In this document: piece by piece, positions 1-8,653 of the stretch
How positions within the stretch are numbered: position 1 is the first letter of the stretch
Layout: each line of letters opens with the position of its first letter
Assembly (NCBI GenBank): GCA_039822785.1
Contig: JBCBMO010000005.1
Span: 186,001-250,000 of the forward strand
From: Thermohalobaculum sp039822785
Lineage (GTDB): Bacteria > Pseudomonadota > Alphaproteobacteria > Rhodobacterales > Rhodobacteraceae
Length of the DNA: 64,000 nucleotides
Direction: 5' to 3'
Notes under the pieces: model-generated
What the model was told of the DNA's origin: nothing
Seen by the model: the letters and a program-made list of their open reading frames with translations, nothing else
The model's database searches: none
Made by a program: the position numbers and the translations under genes

Positions 1-1191
1 CACGAGCTGGATCGCGACGGCGCCGAAGGCGGTGCCGAGCAGCGCGCCCATCATCAGCGCGGGGGAGAAGACGCCGCCGCCCATGCGCCCGGCCATAGTG
101 ACGGCCACCGCCGCGGTTTTGACCACGGCAAAGGCGACGGCGGTCCAGAAGGGGATCTGCGACGTGAGCGCCTGGGTCGTCGTCTCGTAGCCCACGCCGA
201 TGATATGGGGAAAGGCGAGCGCGATCGTGCCGAGCAGGAAGCCCGCCACCGCCGGGCGCAGCCAGTTCGGCAGATGGGTCGCGCGCTGCACCCGGTCGCC
301 CACGGCCTCCGCCAGGAAGATCGTGCGCATCATCGCCACCGCCACCAGGCCCGAGAGCACACCGAGCAGCGCGAAGGCCGGCAACTCGGTGTAAAAGCCG
401 ATGCTTGCCTCGGGCAGCGTGAACTCGGTGACATTGCCGAGGTGCAGGCGCGAGACGACCGCGGCCGCCACCGAGGCCACGACGATGGGCCCGAAGGCAT
501 GAAGCGCGAAGTGGCGCAGCACCACCTCAAGCGCGAAGACCGCGCCGGCGAGGGGGGCGTTGAAGCTGGCGGAGACGGCCGCGGCGGCCGCACAGCCCAG
601 GATGTCGCGCGAGGTGATGTCATTGAGCCGCATCTTCTCCGACACCCAGGAGGCGATGACGGCGCCGAGGTGGATCGCCGGCCCCTCCCGCCCCGTCGAG
701 CCGCCGGTGGAGAGCGTGACGAGCGCCGCGGCGGCGGAGGCGAGGCCTGGTCCCCGCTCGATCCGGCCCCGGCGCACGGCGGCGGCGCGGATCACATCGG
801 CGACCCCTCGCGCCTTACCGTCCGGCGTGAAGTGGTGGAGGATGATCCCCACGGCCAGCCCGCCCAGGATCGGCACCGGCAGCACCAGGTACCAGGGCAG
901 TTCCGCCGCGAAGGAGTGGATGACGTGGTCCGATGCGCCGTAGAAGATCGTCTGCAGTTCCAGGATCGCGACGCGAAAGCCGGTGACCGCGTAGCCGGTG
1001 ATGATCCCGACGCAGAGGCCCAGCAGGATCAGCGGCATGTGCCCGCGCAGACCCGTATGCGCCACCCAGCGGCCAAGCAGGCGCGGCAGGGCCTTGAGGT
1101 GCAGCCACCAGGGATCCTCCCGCCCGCGCGCCGGCCCTCGCGGCGGTGACGGGATGCCTGTCTTGCCAGCCCCTCTCGACGCCCGGCTCAT
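1..1191 (-). CDS. CLC-family chloride channel/antiporter (C-terminus cut by window edge)
   Basis: This is a membrane protein of the CLC anion channel and H+/anion antiporter family. The frame is open from an ATG at 1191 to base 1, so 397 codons are visible and the C-terminus lies outside. It carries the family signature GGSTGREGPAIHLGA at about residues 163-177, with the gating glutamate at about 169, and the later MGGGVFSPAL motif near residue 375. The first selectivity loop, GSGIP in the classic family, reads ARGVA at about 127-131, so the anion-binding serine is absent. An AGAAGGG-type Shine-Dalgarno lies just before the start. The substrate anion is not predictable from sequence. The family call is secure; channel versus exchanger is open. 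Confidence 0.9.
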   Translation of the reverse strand, partial: MSRASRGAGKTGIPSPPRGPARGREDPWWLHLKALPRLLGRWVAHTGLRGHMPLILLGLCVGIITGYAVTGFRVAILELQTIFYGASDHVIHSFAAELPWYLVLPVPILGGLAVGIILHHFTPDGKARGVADVIRAAAVRRGRIERGPGLASAAAALVTLSTGGSTGREGPAIHLGAVIASWVSEKMRLNDITSRDILGCAAAAAVSASFNAPLAGAVFALEVVLRHFALHAFGPIVVASVAAAVVSRLHLGNVTEFTLPEASIGFYTELPAFALLGVLSGLVAVAMMRTIFLAEAVGDRVQRATHLPNWLRPAVAGFLLGTIALAFPHIIGVGYETTTQALTSQIPFWTAVAFAVVKTAAVAVTMAGRMGGGVFSPALMMGALLGTAFGAVAIQLV

Positions 1192-1395
1192 GGGTCCCTT
1201 CTGTGCGCGCTACCAGGCATGCCTGGCGCTGTTCTCTGCCAAGGGAACCTAGGATGCGCGAGCAGGCGCCGAAAGACCGGTGGATGATCGTGAACCGGAT
1301 CAGCCGTGACACGGTGCTACGAGGGGACACCCCTGTGCCGGAATGAACCGGCCGCACCCTGGATGGACGGCTGCGTGAGCGTCCGAACGGACGGT

Positions 1396-1896
1396 TTAGC
1401 GGCGGCGGATACCGAGGGTGGCGCCAGCCTGGGGCGGGCGCGCCACCGCGCGATGCCGCTCCACCAGGCGCGCGACGGTCGCTGCGGCCACGGCCGGATA
1501 GTCCGCCCCACGGCGCGCGGCGAGATCGACGTTCATGGAGAGGGTCTCATAGGTGGCGCAGGGCTGCCCCGTCCTCTCGGCGATCATGGTCATGAAGGCG
1601 TGGATGCGTTTGTGGTCGGCATCGAGGAGGATGAACTCCGCATGGAAGCGCTCCCCCTCCAGCAACTCAGCGAGGTAGTGGATCTGGGTCTGCAGCGCCA
1701 TGGGCCCCATGCCATGGGTCTCGATCAGGTTGGGCCCAATCCCGAGCCGGTCGTAGACCTCGTCCAGCGCCCGGTCGAACGCGAGGGTGTAGTAGGCGAC
1801 ATTCATGTGGCCGTTGTAGTCGATCCACTCAGGCAGCACGGTCTGCGCTGAGGTGAGGATCGGCGCCGCTTCCTCAAGCATCTCATCGGGGGTCAT
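1396..1896 (-). CDS. Hotdog-fold acyl-CoA thioesterase (4HBT family)
   Basis: A cytoplasmic single-domain hotdog thioesterase of 166 residues. The N-terminal part holds the active-site stretch WIDYNGHMNVAYY, with Asp, Asn, His and Asn as in the 4-hydroxybenzoyl-CoA thioesterase/FadM group. The same domain occurs fused to carnitine dehydrogenases in some alphaproteobacteria, but here it stands alone. I chose the ATG at 1896 because GGAAGGGGAG sits directly before it; a GTG at 1911 is the longer alternative. It is separated from the CLC gene by about 200 bases and need not be cotranscribed. The acyl substrate cannot be told from sequence. Confidence 0.85.
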   Translation of the reverse strand: MTPDEMLEEAAPILTSAQTVLPEWIDYNGHMNVAYYTLAFDRALDEVYDRLGIGPNLIETHGMGPMALQTQIHYLAELLEGERFHAEFILLDADHKRIHAFMTMIAERTGQPCATYETLSMNVDLAARRGADYPAVAAATVARLVERHRAVARPPQAGATLGIRRR

Positions 1897-2368
1897 GCGC
1901 TCCCCTTCCACCCATCATCCTGCCACAGCTTGGTAAATCCCTGCTGAACCGAGCAGTAGCGTCAAGCCACCGGTTGTCACAGAAGGACTGCGCGGCACCG
2001 GTTGTCACCGGGAGGCCGGGCGGCGCAGGTTGTCACCGGGGGGCCGGGCGGCGCCGCTTGTCACCGAGAGGCCGAGCGGCATTGAAACGTGAGGCGTCCC
2101 GACGAGCGCGGTGACGGATCGGCTGATGGGTGGGCGAGGGCCGGTCGCCGCGGGCCGTCGAGCGCCTTCAGGCATCACCGCGCGATGCCTCCACTCCCGG
2201 GCGGCGGTGGCCTCGACGGCTCGGCGCGGCGATCCCCGAAAGCGCCCCCGGCAGGCAGCCATGGTCGGGCGTGGGCCACCCACCTGTGATCGGGGCGGTC
2301 GACGCGTCCCCTTCCCCCGGCGGGGCGGCTGTGGTGATCTTCGCTCAAAGACCCCAAGGGAGGGCAAG
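1897..2368. other. Intergenic region with tandem repeat
   Basis: This 472-base gap separates the divergent thioesterase and FAD-oxidase genes. It must hold promoters for both, but I could not pick convincing -35/-10 pairs. The left half holds a four-copy 28-bp tandem repeat (described separately). The right half is GC-rich sequence in which the open frames look like extensions or shadows of the oxidase gene. Confidence 0.6.
1974..2085. repeat. 28-bp tandem repeat, four copies
   Basis: TTGTCAC recurs at 1974, 2002, 2030 and 2058, an exact 28-base period. Copies 2 to 4 continue with CCG, then GGCCGGGCGGC or a near copy (GGCCGAGCGGC); the first copy is diverged after TTGTCAC. There are no spacers between units, so this is an array of direct repeats, not a CRISPR. 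It lies between two divergently transcribed genes. Possible readings are a regulator-binding array, an iteron-like site or a neutral minisatellite. Confidence 0.85.
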
Positions 2369-3781
2369 ATGACCATCGACAGCGCGATTGCAGCGCTCAG
2401 CCCGCGGCTTGGCGAGCGTCTGAGCCGGACGCAGGCCCTGCGGGAGGCGCACGGTCGGGACGAGGCGCATCACACGCCCGCCCTGCCCGATGCCGTGATC
2501 TGGCCCGAGACGACCGAGGAGGTCTCGGCCATCGCCGCCACCTGCCACGCGCATGGCTGCCCGATCATTCCCTGGGGCACCGGCACCTCGCTGGAGGGGC
2601 ATGTGATCCCGATCCACGGCGGGATAACGATCGATTTCACCCGCATGGACGGGATCCTCGCCGTGCATGCGGACGACATGGACGCGGTGGTCCAGCCCGG
2701 CGTGACCCGCAAGCGCCTCAATACCGAGCTGCGCGACACCGGACTGTTCTTCCCGGTCGACCCGGGCGCCGATGCCTCGCTGGGCGGGATGGCGGCGACC
2801 CGTGCCTCCGGCACAACGGCCGTGCGCTACGGCACCATGCGCGAGGCGGTGATGGCACTGGAGGTGGTGCTCGCCGACGGCCGGGTCATCCGCACAGGCA
2901 GCAGGGCGCGCAAATCCTCGGCCGGCTACGACCTCACCCGGCTTTTTGTCGGCTCGGAGGGGACACTCGGCCTCATCACCGAACTCACCCTGCGCCTGGC
3001 GGGGCAGCCGGAGGCGGTGATCGCGGCGACAGCGGCCTTCGACACGGTGGAAGGGGCCGTGCGCACGGTGATCGAGACGATCCAATGCGGCATCCCCATC
3101 GCGCGGATCGAACTGCTCGATGCGCTCTCGATCCGTGGCTTCAACGCCCACTCGGGCTATGCCATGGCCGAGAAGCCGACCCTGTTTCTGGAGTTCCATG
3201 GCAGCGAAGCCAGCGTCGCCGAGCAGGCCGAGACCCTGGGCGAGCTTGCCGCGGGCAACGGGGCGGCGGGGTTCGAATGGGCGCGGGAGAGCGAGGCGCG
3301 TAACCGGCTCTGGGCCGCGCGGCACGATCTCTACTACGCCATCCAGGCGCTCCGCCCTGGCGCGCGGGGCTATGTGACTGATATCTGCGTCCCGATCTCC
3401 CGCCTGGCGGAGGCGATCGAGGAGACGCGGGTCGATCTTGTCGACAGCCCGCTGCTCGCGCCCCTGGTGGGCCATGTGGGCGACGGGAACTTTCACCTGT
3501 CGATCCTGATCGATCCCACCGTGGCGGCGGAGAAGGCGGAGGCCGAGCGGCTGGCAGAGCGGCTCAGCGAGCGGGCCCTGCGCCTGGGCGGGACGGTCAC
3601 CGGCGAGCATGGCGTCGGCCTTGGCAAGGCGCGCTTCATGGCGGACGAACATGGCGATGCCTGGGGCGTGATGGGCGACCTCAAGCTGGCGCTCGACCCC
3701 AGGGGCATCCTGAACCCCGGCAAGCTTGTTCCACAGGCTGCGCAGGCGGCTAAGCGGCCCCTTGGTCGCGCCGCTGGATAG
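2369..3781 (+). CDS. FAD-binding oxidase, D-lactate dehydrogenase/glycolate oxidase (Dld/GlcD) type
   Basis: A 470-residue flavoprotein of the FAD_binding_4 plus FAD-oxidase C family, which oxidises 2-hydroxy acids such as D-lactate or glycolate. The FAD-binding region shows PWGTGTSLEG at 68-77, PGADASLGG near 133-141 and VGSEGTLGLITE at about 195-206. The C-terminal domain has GHVGDGNFH and GEHGVGLGK (about 412-420), the metal and substrate region of the family. The ATG at 2369 is preceded by AAGGGAGGG; longer frames upstream lack a ribosome site and look like shadow sequence. The gene is alone, without glcE or glcF beside it, so a D-lactate dehydrogenase (LDHD-like) role is a little more likely than glycolate oxidase. 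Confidence 0.9.
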   Translation: MTIDSAIAALSPRLGERLSRTQALREAHGRDEAHHTPALPDAVIWPETTEEVSAIAATCHAHGCPIIPWGTGTSLEGHVIPIHGGITIDFTRMDGILAVHADDMDAVVQPGVTRKRLNTELRDTGLFFPVDPGADASLGGMAATRASGTTAVRYGTMREAVMALEVVLADGRVIRTGSRARKSSAGYDLTRLFVGSEGTLGLITELTLRLAGQPEAVIAATAAFDTVEGAVRTVIETIQCGIPIARIELLDALSIRGFNAHSGYAMAEKPTLFLEFHGSEASVAEQAETLGELAAGNGAAGFEWARESEARNRLWAARHDLYYAIQALRPGARGYVTDICVPISRLAEAIEETRVDLVDSPLLAPLVGHVGDGNFHLSILIDPTVAAEKAEAERLAERLSERALRLGGTVTGEHGVGLGKARFMADEHGDAWGVMGDLKLALDPRGILNPGKLVPQAAQAAKRPLGRAAG

Positions 3782-3803
3782 AGACCGACGTCACGAACAC
3801 AAA

Positions 3804-3830
3804 GGGCGCTGCCGAGCCACGGCAGCGCCC
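3804..3830 (+). terminator. Hairpin terminator between convergent genes
   Basis: GGGCGCTGCC at 3804-3813 pairs perfectly with GGCAGCGCCC at 3821-3830 around a 7-base loop. It sits 23 bases after the FAD-oxidase stop and before the convergent TadE-like gene. The tail GCTGGTTTCC is only weakly T-rich, so strength is uncertain. It may serve both directions. Confidence 0.65.
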
Positions 3831-3854
3831 GCTGGTTTCCAGATGTCGTCGTCC

Positions 3855-4526
3855 TTAGGTGCTCGGCGGCACCACGCTCGGACAGACGAGGGTTGTGTTG
3901 AGGTCATCGTGCGGCACCATCCCGGTGGGCGAGACGCGGGAGCGCACGATAAGTTCGGTCTGTAGGACCTGCGAGTCGACGATGTTGAAGACCGGCGTGT
4001 AGGTGGCCGAGATCTCCGTCAGGATGATCGCCGTCTGATCGGCCATCGTCGGCATGATCGCGAGGGGGATCGTCGCATCCGTCAGAAGCGGCAGGGCCTG
4101 CGCGTCGTAGGCTGCCTGCACATCCGGTGGGACGGGCAAGGGATTGCCGTTCTCATCCAGTTCGACCGTCAGCGGCTCCTGGTTCACCGTGGACCAGAGC
4201 ACTTGGTACGTGCTGTCCTCGAAACAGATGCTGCTGATGCGCATCTTCACGTTGGACATCTGCGAGGGGTAGAGACGCTCCTGCGTGTCGTAGAGATCGT
4301 CGATGATCGCGTTGTTCAGCGTGTCGTAGCGGCTGACCATGTCGTTGATCGCATAACCGACCTTCGAGGCCTGGCTGTAGACCTTGAACACGTCGAAGCC
4401 GCCCCAAACGACGATCAGCAAGAGGATCAGCGTGGGGAGAATGATCGTGATCTCCAGCGAGATCGATCCCACGGTGCAGCGAACGAAGGAGCGGCGGCGG
4501 GTGGTGGTGCTTAAACAGGTACTCAT
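3855..4526 (-). CDS. TadE-like pilus/secretion accessory protein
   Basis: A 223-residue membrane-anchored protein. The N-terminus has a short basic segment, then GSISLEITIILPTLILLLIV, the TadE pattern of a glutamate before a single hydrophobic helix (about residues 20-42). The remainder is predicted to lie outside the membrane and matches no family I recognise. It is the last of three genes in order 6724 to 3855; its ATG overlaps the stop of the preceding gene (TGATG), implying translational coupling. Such pseudopilin-like proteins accompany Flp/Tad pilus machinery, but no tadA/B/C/rcpA genes are in this window. Asn, Thr and Asp are more frequent than in neighbours. Confidence 0.75.
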   Translation of the reverse strand: MSTCLSTTTRRRSFVRCTVGSISLEITIILPTLILLLIVVWGGFDVFKVYSQASKVGYAINDMVSRYDTLNNAIIDDLYDTQERLYPSQMSNVKMRISSICFEDSTYQVLWSTVNQEPLTVELDENGNPLPVPPDVQAAYDAQALPLLTDATIPLAIMPTMADQTAIILTEISATYTPVFNIVDSQVLQTELIVRSRVSPTGMVPHDDLNTTLVCPSVVPPST

Positions 4527-5056
4527 CAGGTCGGCTCATTCACAAACGCGGTGTACGACACAAGCTGGTAGCCGCCGGTAGCATCCTTCGGCAGGCCAAG
4601 ACCGATCCCGATGCCCGGGAAGATCGGGTCGATAATGATGCAGGCCCGGATGAACATGATCTCCGGGTCGTCATTCGCCGTCGTCGGCGAGAAGGTGATC
4701 ACCGGCGCGATCGCCTCGGTGCGGTCCTTACAGTTCGGCTGGTTCTTCGGATAATTCGCAGTCGCATCGGTCTTTGGCGTCAGTTCCAAGACCAGGTCCC
4801 GGCTGCAATTCGCCAAAATCGTGGAGTGCTTGCAGATCTCCGACTTCAGGCCTTCATGCGACACCGTCGTGATCGCCCCCACACGGAGGTTTCTGGAGGC
4901 CATGTCCAACCCGCGCTCCAGCATCATGGTGCGGGTCATGATCCAACCGCTCTCGAAGAGGGCGAAGAGCACAGCGAAGATCAGCGGGAAGGATATGGCG
5001 AACTCAACGCTCGCCGACCCTCTTTGATCGCGACGGAAAGAACGGAATGCGCGCAT
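4526..5056 (-). CDS. TadE family protein
   Basis: A 176-residue TadE-type pseudopilin-like protein. RGSASVEFAISFPLIFAVLF near residues 12-31 is the TadE hallmark: small residues, a VEF with the conserved glutamate, then a single membrane helix. The following segment with WIMTRTMMLERGLDMASR is also typical. The C-terminal domain contains several cysteines (EICKHS, ILANCSRD, QPNCKDR, IRACII) that could form disulfides in the periplasm. It sits 15 bases after the vWA-protein gene and its stop overlaps the start of the next TadE-like gene. Function is most likely minor-pilin or assembly support; this is inferred from the family. Confidence 0.82.
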   Translation of the reverse strand: MRAFRSFRRDQRGSASVEFAISFPLIFAVLFALFESGWIMTRTMMLERGLDMASRNLRVGAITTVSHEGLKSEICKHSTILANCSRDLVLELTPKTDATANYPKNQPNCKDRTEAIAPVITFSPTTANDDPEIMFIRACIIIDPIFPGIGIGLGLPKDATGGYQLVSYTAFVNEPT

Positions 5057-5071
5057 CGTTGATCCCTCCCG

Positions 5072-6724
5072 TCAGTTGCTAAGGCGAAGATCTTCGATGG
5101 AGGCAAGGATCCCCTCGAAGGCGGTGACCAATTCCTTACCCGAGACGGTGTACGCGAAAGAGGAGTCGGTCGCGCAGGTCTCCAGCGCTTGTGCTGCAGC
5201 GGAGTCTTCGCCGATCTCGAAGCCGATGGTAAAGACCAGCGCCTTCGGGTTCCGCTTCACGGCTTCGCAGATGCCGTACATGTCCTGGTCACCAGGCTCA
5301 CCTACGGTACCCTCGTTGTCGATGACATCCGTGCGCTGCTTGCTCGTGCCGTTGTCGTTCAGGTTCGCCGGATCCACGTAATACGCACCCCCACCATTGT
5401 TCCTGTAGGGGTTTGTAAGAATACGCCGGTGCTTGGTATTTACACCGTCCGACATAACGATCAGCACTTTCTTCGCGGCAGGGTCATTCCAGGCCAGCGG
5501 GTAGCCATTGAAACTGGCCGCCAACTTTCCTTCCGAGATCAACTGATTGACGATGACGCTGCTGTCAGGATCCAGGAGCATTGCCGCCCATCTGGCACCC
5601 ATGTAGGTTGCCGTCCAATGCTCCCCCTCGAGACCGTTGATGAAGGTCTTTAGCTGAGAGTTATTGTTCGAGTAAGGGAACACCGCGTTCGACGCCTTCG
5701 GGCAACCATAGATATTGTTGCCGTCTTTGACTTCCTCGATGAAGTGATGGTCACGCTCAAGCGCTGTGGTTCGCGAGATAACCGTCGAGGGGATCACCGG
5801 CGGAACCGCCTCATAGGTGCCAAAGTCCAGATCTTTATGGGCGACACAGTTGTGATAGACGAGCGGGATCTGGTTGCCCTCCGCGTCCAATTTGAACGTG
5901 CCGTCTGCGTTCCGCTCATAGTCAGCGGAATTGTTCACGATGTTGAAGTGACTGGCGATCGAGTCTGGCAGGTTCACCTGGGACGAATAGGGAATGATCG
6001 ACACGAGCGTTCGGTCACGCGTATCCGCCGTGAGCACCTGGTCGACGAACCAGCTCGCCGCCAGCTTCAGGTCGTCCATCTTGGACCGGGCGACCGTGAA
6101 ATCGACGTCCTTGAAGATGAGCCGCGCGCCTTCGGGGTCATTGGCGTCGGGCGCCACGTCCGCTGCGGTGATCGTCGACGCCCAGGTCATCGACCCGGAG
6201 ATATCCACCACCAGGGCAATCTCGGTCTTCGTCAGACCCTGGATCGCGAAGGCCTCCGCCGGCACGTTCAGCGAGGTGATCCCGGCGATCTTCAGGAATA
6301 TCGTGTCGAGCGCCATGGTGGCCCGCGCCTCGATTGATCGCCCGTTCACGTAATTCGAGTCGGTAATCTGGAGCTCGACGCCGAGGCCGCGGTGCAGCCT
6401 CGAGTCCATGTACTCGAGGATCAGCGCCTTCGCTTGCACGTCGTTCGTGACGTCGACCTTGACGTTGGTCGCAGCAAGAATGCCGCGATCCAAGGCGTTC
6501 TGCAGATCGGCCCGTGCGTTTTCGTGGCGGATGTAATCCACGGCCATGCCCGCAAAGAGCATGGTGAAAAGGAGCAGGGCCAAGACGAAGAGTACCAGGG
6601 CACCCGACTCGTCTTTCAAAAAGCTCTTTTGGCTATCCTGATGCACAGTCTCATTCCGGGACAGTTGCCGTTGAAGAACCTTTTTAATCATTCCACATAC
6701 CCCGACTCGCGAACACACCGACAC
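5072..6724 (-). CDS. TadG-like membrane protein with von Willebrand A domain
   Basis: A 550-residue protein that begins with a Tad-like segment: DESGALVLFVLALLLFTMLF then AVDYIRHENARADLQNALDR, as in TadG. A vWA domain follows, with the metal-binding MIDAS motif DISGSM (in ALVVDISGSMTW) near residue 175 and a later MSDGVN. Start choice is uncertain: a GTG at 6724 has AAGGAG four bases upstream, a second GTG at 6718 has better spacing, and an ATG at 6691 lacks a clear ribosome site. It heads a three-gene unit with two TadE-like genes. Family members help anchor or assemble Flp pili; the role here is inferred. Confidence 0.82.
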   Translation of the reverse strand: MSVCSRVGVCGMIKKVLQRQLSRNETVHQDSQKSFLKDESGALVLFVLALLLFTMLFAGMAVDYIRHENARADLQNALDRGILAATNVKVDVTNDVQAKALILEYMDSRLHRGLGVELQITDSNYVNGRSIEARATMALDTIFLKIAGITSLNVPAEAFAIQGLTKTEIALVVDISGSMTWASTITAADVAPDANDPEGARLIFKDVDFTVARSKMDDLKLAASWFVDQVLTADTRDRTLVSIIPYSSQVNLPDSIASHFNIVNNSADYERNADGTFKLDAEGNQIPLVYHNCVAHKDLDFGTYEAVPPVIPSTVISRTTALERDHHFIEEVKDGNNIYGCPKASNAVFPYSNNNSQLKTFINGLEGEHWTATYMGARWAAMLLDPDSSVIVNQLISEGKLAASFNGYPLAWNDPAAKKVLIVMSDGVNTKHRRILTNPYRNNGGGAYYVDPANLNDNGTSKQRTDVIDNEGTVGEPGDQDMYGICEAVKRNPKALVFTIGFEIGEDSAAAQALETCATDSSFAYTVSGKELVTAFEGILASIEDLRLSN

Positions 6725-6886
6725 CGCACTCCTTATACGGGAGTCTTCTCACCACAACAACGCAGGCGCCCACATGACCGACACAATTCCTCAATTGGCA
6801 CACGAATACTGGGGAGCGCACAACAACCTGTAGTTGTTATCTTCGATCGGAGCTGTGCCCTGTGTCACACTGGAGCGACGCTGCGA

Positions 6887-6910
6887 ATAGAATCGCGTTA
6901 GCGATTCTAT
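6887..6910 (-). terminator. Perfect 10-bp inverted repeat after recN
   Basis: ATAGAATCGC at 6887-6896 and GCGATTCTAT at 6901-6910 are perfect complements around the loop GTTA. The repeat lies 9 bases beyond the recN stop and upstream of the Tad trio. There is no T-run on the minus strand, so it may be a weak terminator, a protein-binding palindrome or an RNA hairpin in the leader of the Tad unit. Confidence 0.45.
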
Positions 6911-6918
6911 AGGGGACG

Positions 6919-8643
6919 TTAAGCTGCCCTAAAGGAAAGTAGCGCCTCAGCAGCGCTCATCGCCGCCTCCGTGACTGTCTCACCGGCCAACATGCGGGCG
7001 ACTTCCTCGACGCGTTCATCCTTTGAGAGAGGCATGACCTGGGTGCGGGTGACGCCGTCGGAGACGCCTTTGGCGATCCGCCAATGGGCGGTGCCCTTCG
7101 CGGCCACCTGCGGGCTATGGGTCACCACCAGCACCTGGGCCGAGGCCGAAAGCCGGGCCAGGCGCGCGCCCACGGCATCGGCGGTGGCCCCGCCCACGCC
7201 ACGGTCGATCTCGTCGAAGACTAGGCTCAGGCCGCCCGCGCGTTCCGCCAGACAGACCTTTAGCGCGAGCAGGAAACGCGAGAGCTCACCGCCCGAGGCG
7301 ATGCGGTCGATCGCGCCCGCCGGCGCGCCGGGATTGATCTTCGCGGTGAAGCTGACGGCATCGACGCCATCCGGCCCCGCCTCGCCCGTTGCGATTTCCG
7401 TGCGGAACCGGGCCCCTTCCATCTTGAGCGGCGCCAGTTCCCCCGTCACCGCCGCATCCAGCCGGATAGCCGCGCTGCGCCGCGCCGCCGAGAGGATCTC
7501 GGCCGCCATGGCATAGGCCTCCTCGGCCCTCAGCGCGGCGGCACGCAGCGCCTCGATCTGCTCGACCCCGCCGTCGATGGCAGCCCGCCGCGCCGACAGG
7601 TCCACCGCCAGCGAGGCGAGCTGGGAGGGATGAACGTCATGCTTGCGCGCCAGACCACGCAGCGCGAAGAGCCGCTCCTCCACCAGCTCCAGACGCTCGG
7701 GGCTGAAGGACAGCGCCTCCAGCGCCGCCGCAACGCCGGCCTGGGCATCGGTCAGTTCGATCAACGCCCGGTCGATGGCGCCGATCGGGGCGTCCAGGTA
7801 TCCCTCCGCCCGATCGGCGACACGGGTCAGCCGCGACAGCGCGGCGCCGAGCGAGGCTTCGGCGCCGGTGCCGAGGTCCTCGGCGGCCTTCGCCACTTCC
7901 TCGCCGATCTTCTGCGCGGCCTGCATCAGCCGGCGCTCGGCGTCCAGGCGTTCCTCCTCGCCCTCCTCCGGTGCGAGGGCCTCCAGCTCGGCGACCGCAT
8001 GGCGCAGGAAGTCGGCATCGCGGGCGGCGGTCTCCAAGGCCGCCTCGGCCTCCGCCAAGCGCCGCCTGGCGGCACTCATGGCCGACCATGCCTCCCGCAC
8101 CGCGGCGCGCTCACCGTCCAACCCGGCATAGGCGTCGAGCAGGGCGCCGTGCGCGCGGGGGTCCAGCAGGCCGCGATCGTCGTGCTGGCCGTGCACCTCG
8201 ACCAGCCGCGCCCCGATACGGCGCAGCGTGTCGGCGCTCACGCGCTGATCGTTGACGAAGGCGCTCGCGGGTCCGTCCGCCCGGGCGATGCGGCGCAGCA
8301 CCAACACCCCGTCCTCGCAGGGCGGCAGCTCCTGCTCCGCCAGCAGCGCCGTCACGGAATGGCGGAGGCCCACGTCGAAGGTGGCGGTCACGCTGCCCTG
8401 TGCGGCCCCGGCGCGCACCAGGTCACGCCGCGTCTTGCGCCCCAGCGCAAACCCCAGCGCGTCGAGCAGGATCGATTTGCCCGCCCCGGTCTCGCCCGTC
8501 AGGACATTGAGGCCGGGGGCAAAGTCGAGATCGAGCTTTTCGATGAGGACGACGTCGCGGATCTCGAGGCCGGCCAGGCGGCCACCGGTTTCGCCGACGC
8601 CGCCGGTCGGTTCTGCGATCGCAGCGCCCGCGCCGTTGCCCAC
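6919..8643 (-). CDS. recN: DNA repair protein RecN
   Basis: A 574-residue SMC-like ATPase for recombinational repair of double-strand breaks. The N-terminus holds RLAGLEIRDVVLIEKLDL and the Walker A GETGAGKS at 50-57; a coiled-coil middle rich in Ala, Glu and Arg follows; the C-terminal part has the ABC signature ASGGELSRFLLALK and Walker B LVFDEIDRGVGG. Length fits the family. The start used is a GTG at 8643, ten bases past the bamD stop; the conserved core begins about residue 22, so a shorter start is possible. The order lpxC-bamD-recN downstream of ftsZ is common in Rhodobacterales. Confidence 0.95.
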   Translation of the reverse strand: MGNGAGAAIAEPTGGVGETGGRLAGLEIRDVVLIEKLDLDFAPGLNVLTGETGAGKSILLDALGFALGRKTRRDLVRAGAAQGSVTATFDVGLRHSVTALLAEQELPPCEDGVLVLRRIARADGPASAFVNDQRVSADTLRRIGARLVEVHGQHDDRGLLDPRAHGALLDAYAGLDGERAAVREAWSAMSAARRRLAEAEAALETAARDADFLRHAVAELEALAPEEGEEERLDAERRLMQAAQKIGEEVAKAAEDLGTGAEASLGAALSRLTRVADRAEGYLDAPIGAIDRALIELTDAQAGVAAALEALSFSPERLELVEERLFALRGLARKHDVHPSQLASLAVDLSARRAAIDGGVEQIEALRAAALRAEEAYAMAAEILSAARRSAAIRLDAAVTGELAPLKMEGARFRTEIATGEAGPDGVDAVSFTAKINPGAPAGAIDRIASGGELSRFLLALKVCLAERAGGLSLVFDEIDRGVGGATADAVGARLARLSASAQVLVVTHSPQVAAKGTAHWRIAKGVSDGVTRTQVMPLSKDERVEEVARMLAGETVTEAAMSAAEALLSFRAA

Positions 8644-8653
8644 GCCGCCGCCG

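Noticed and set aside
1974..2085. CRISPR array
   Set aside because: The units are head-to-tail without spacers and only four in number; no cas genes are near.
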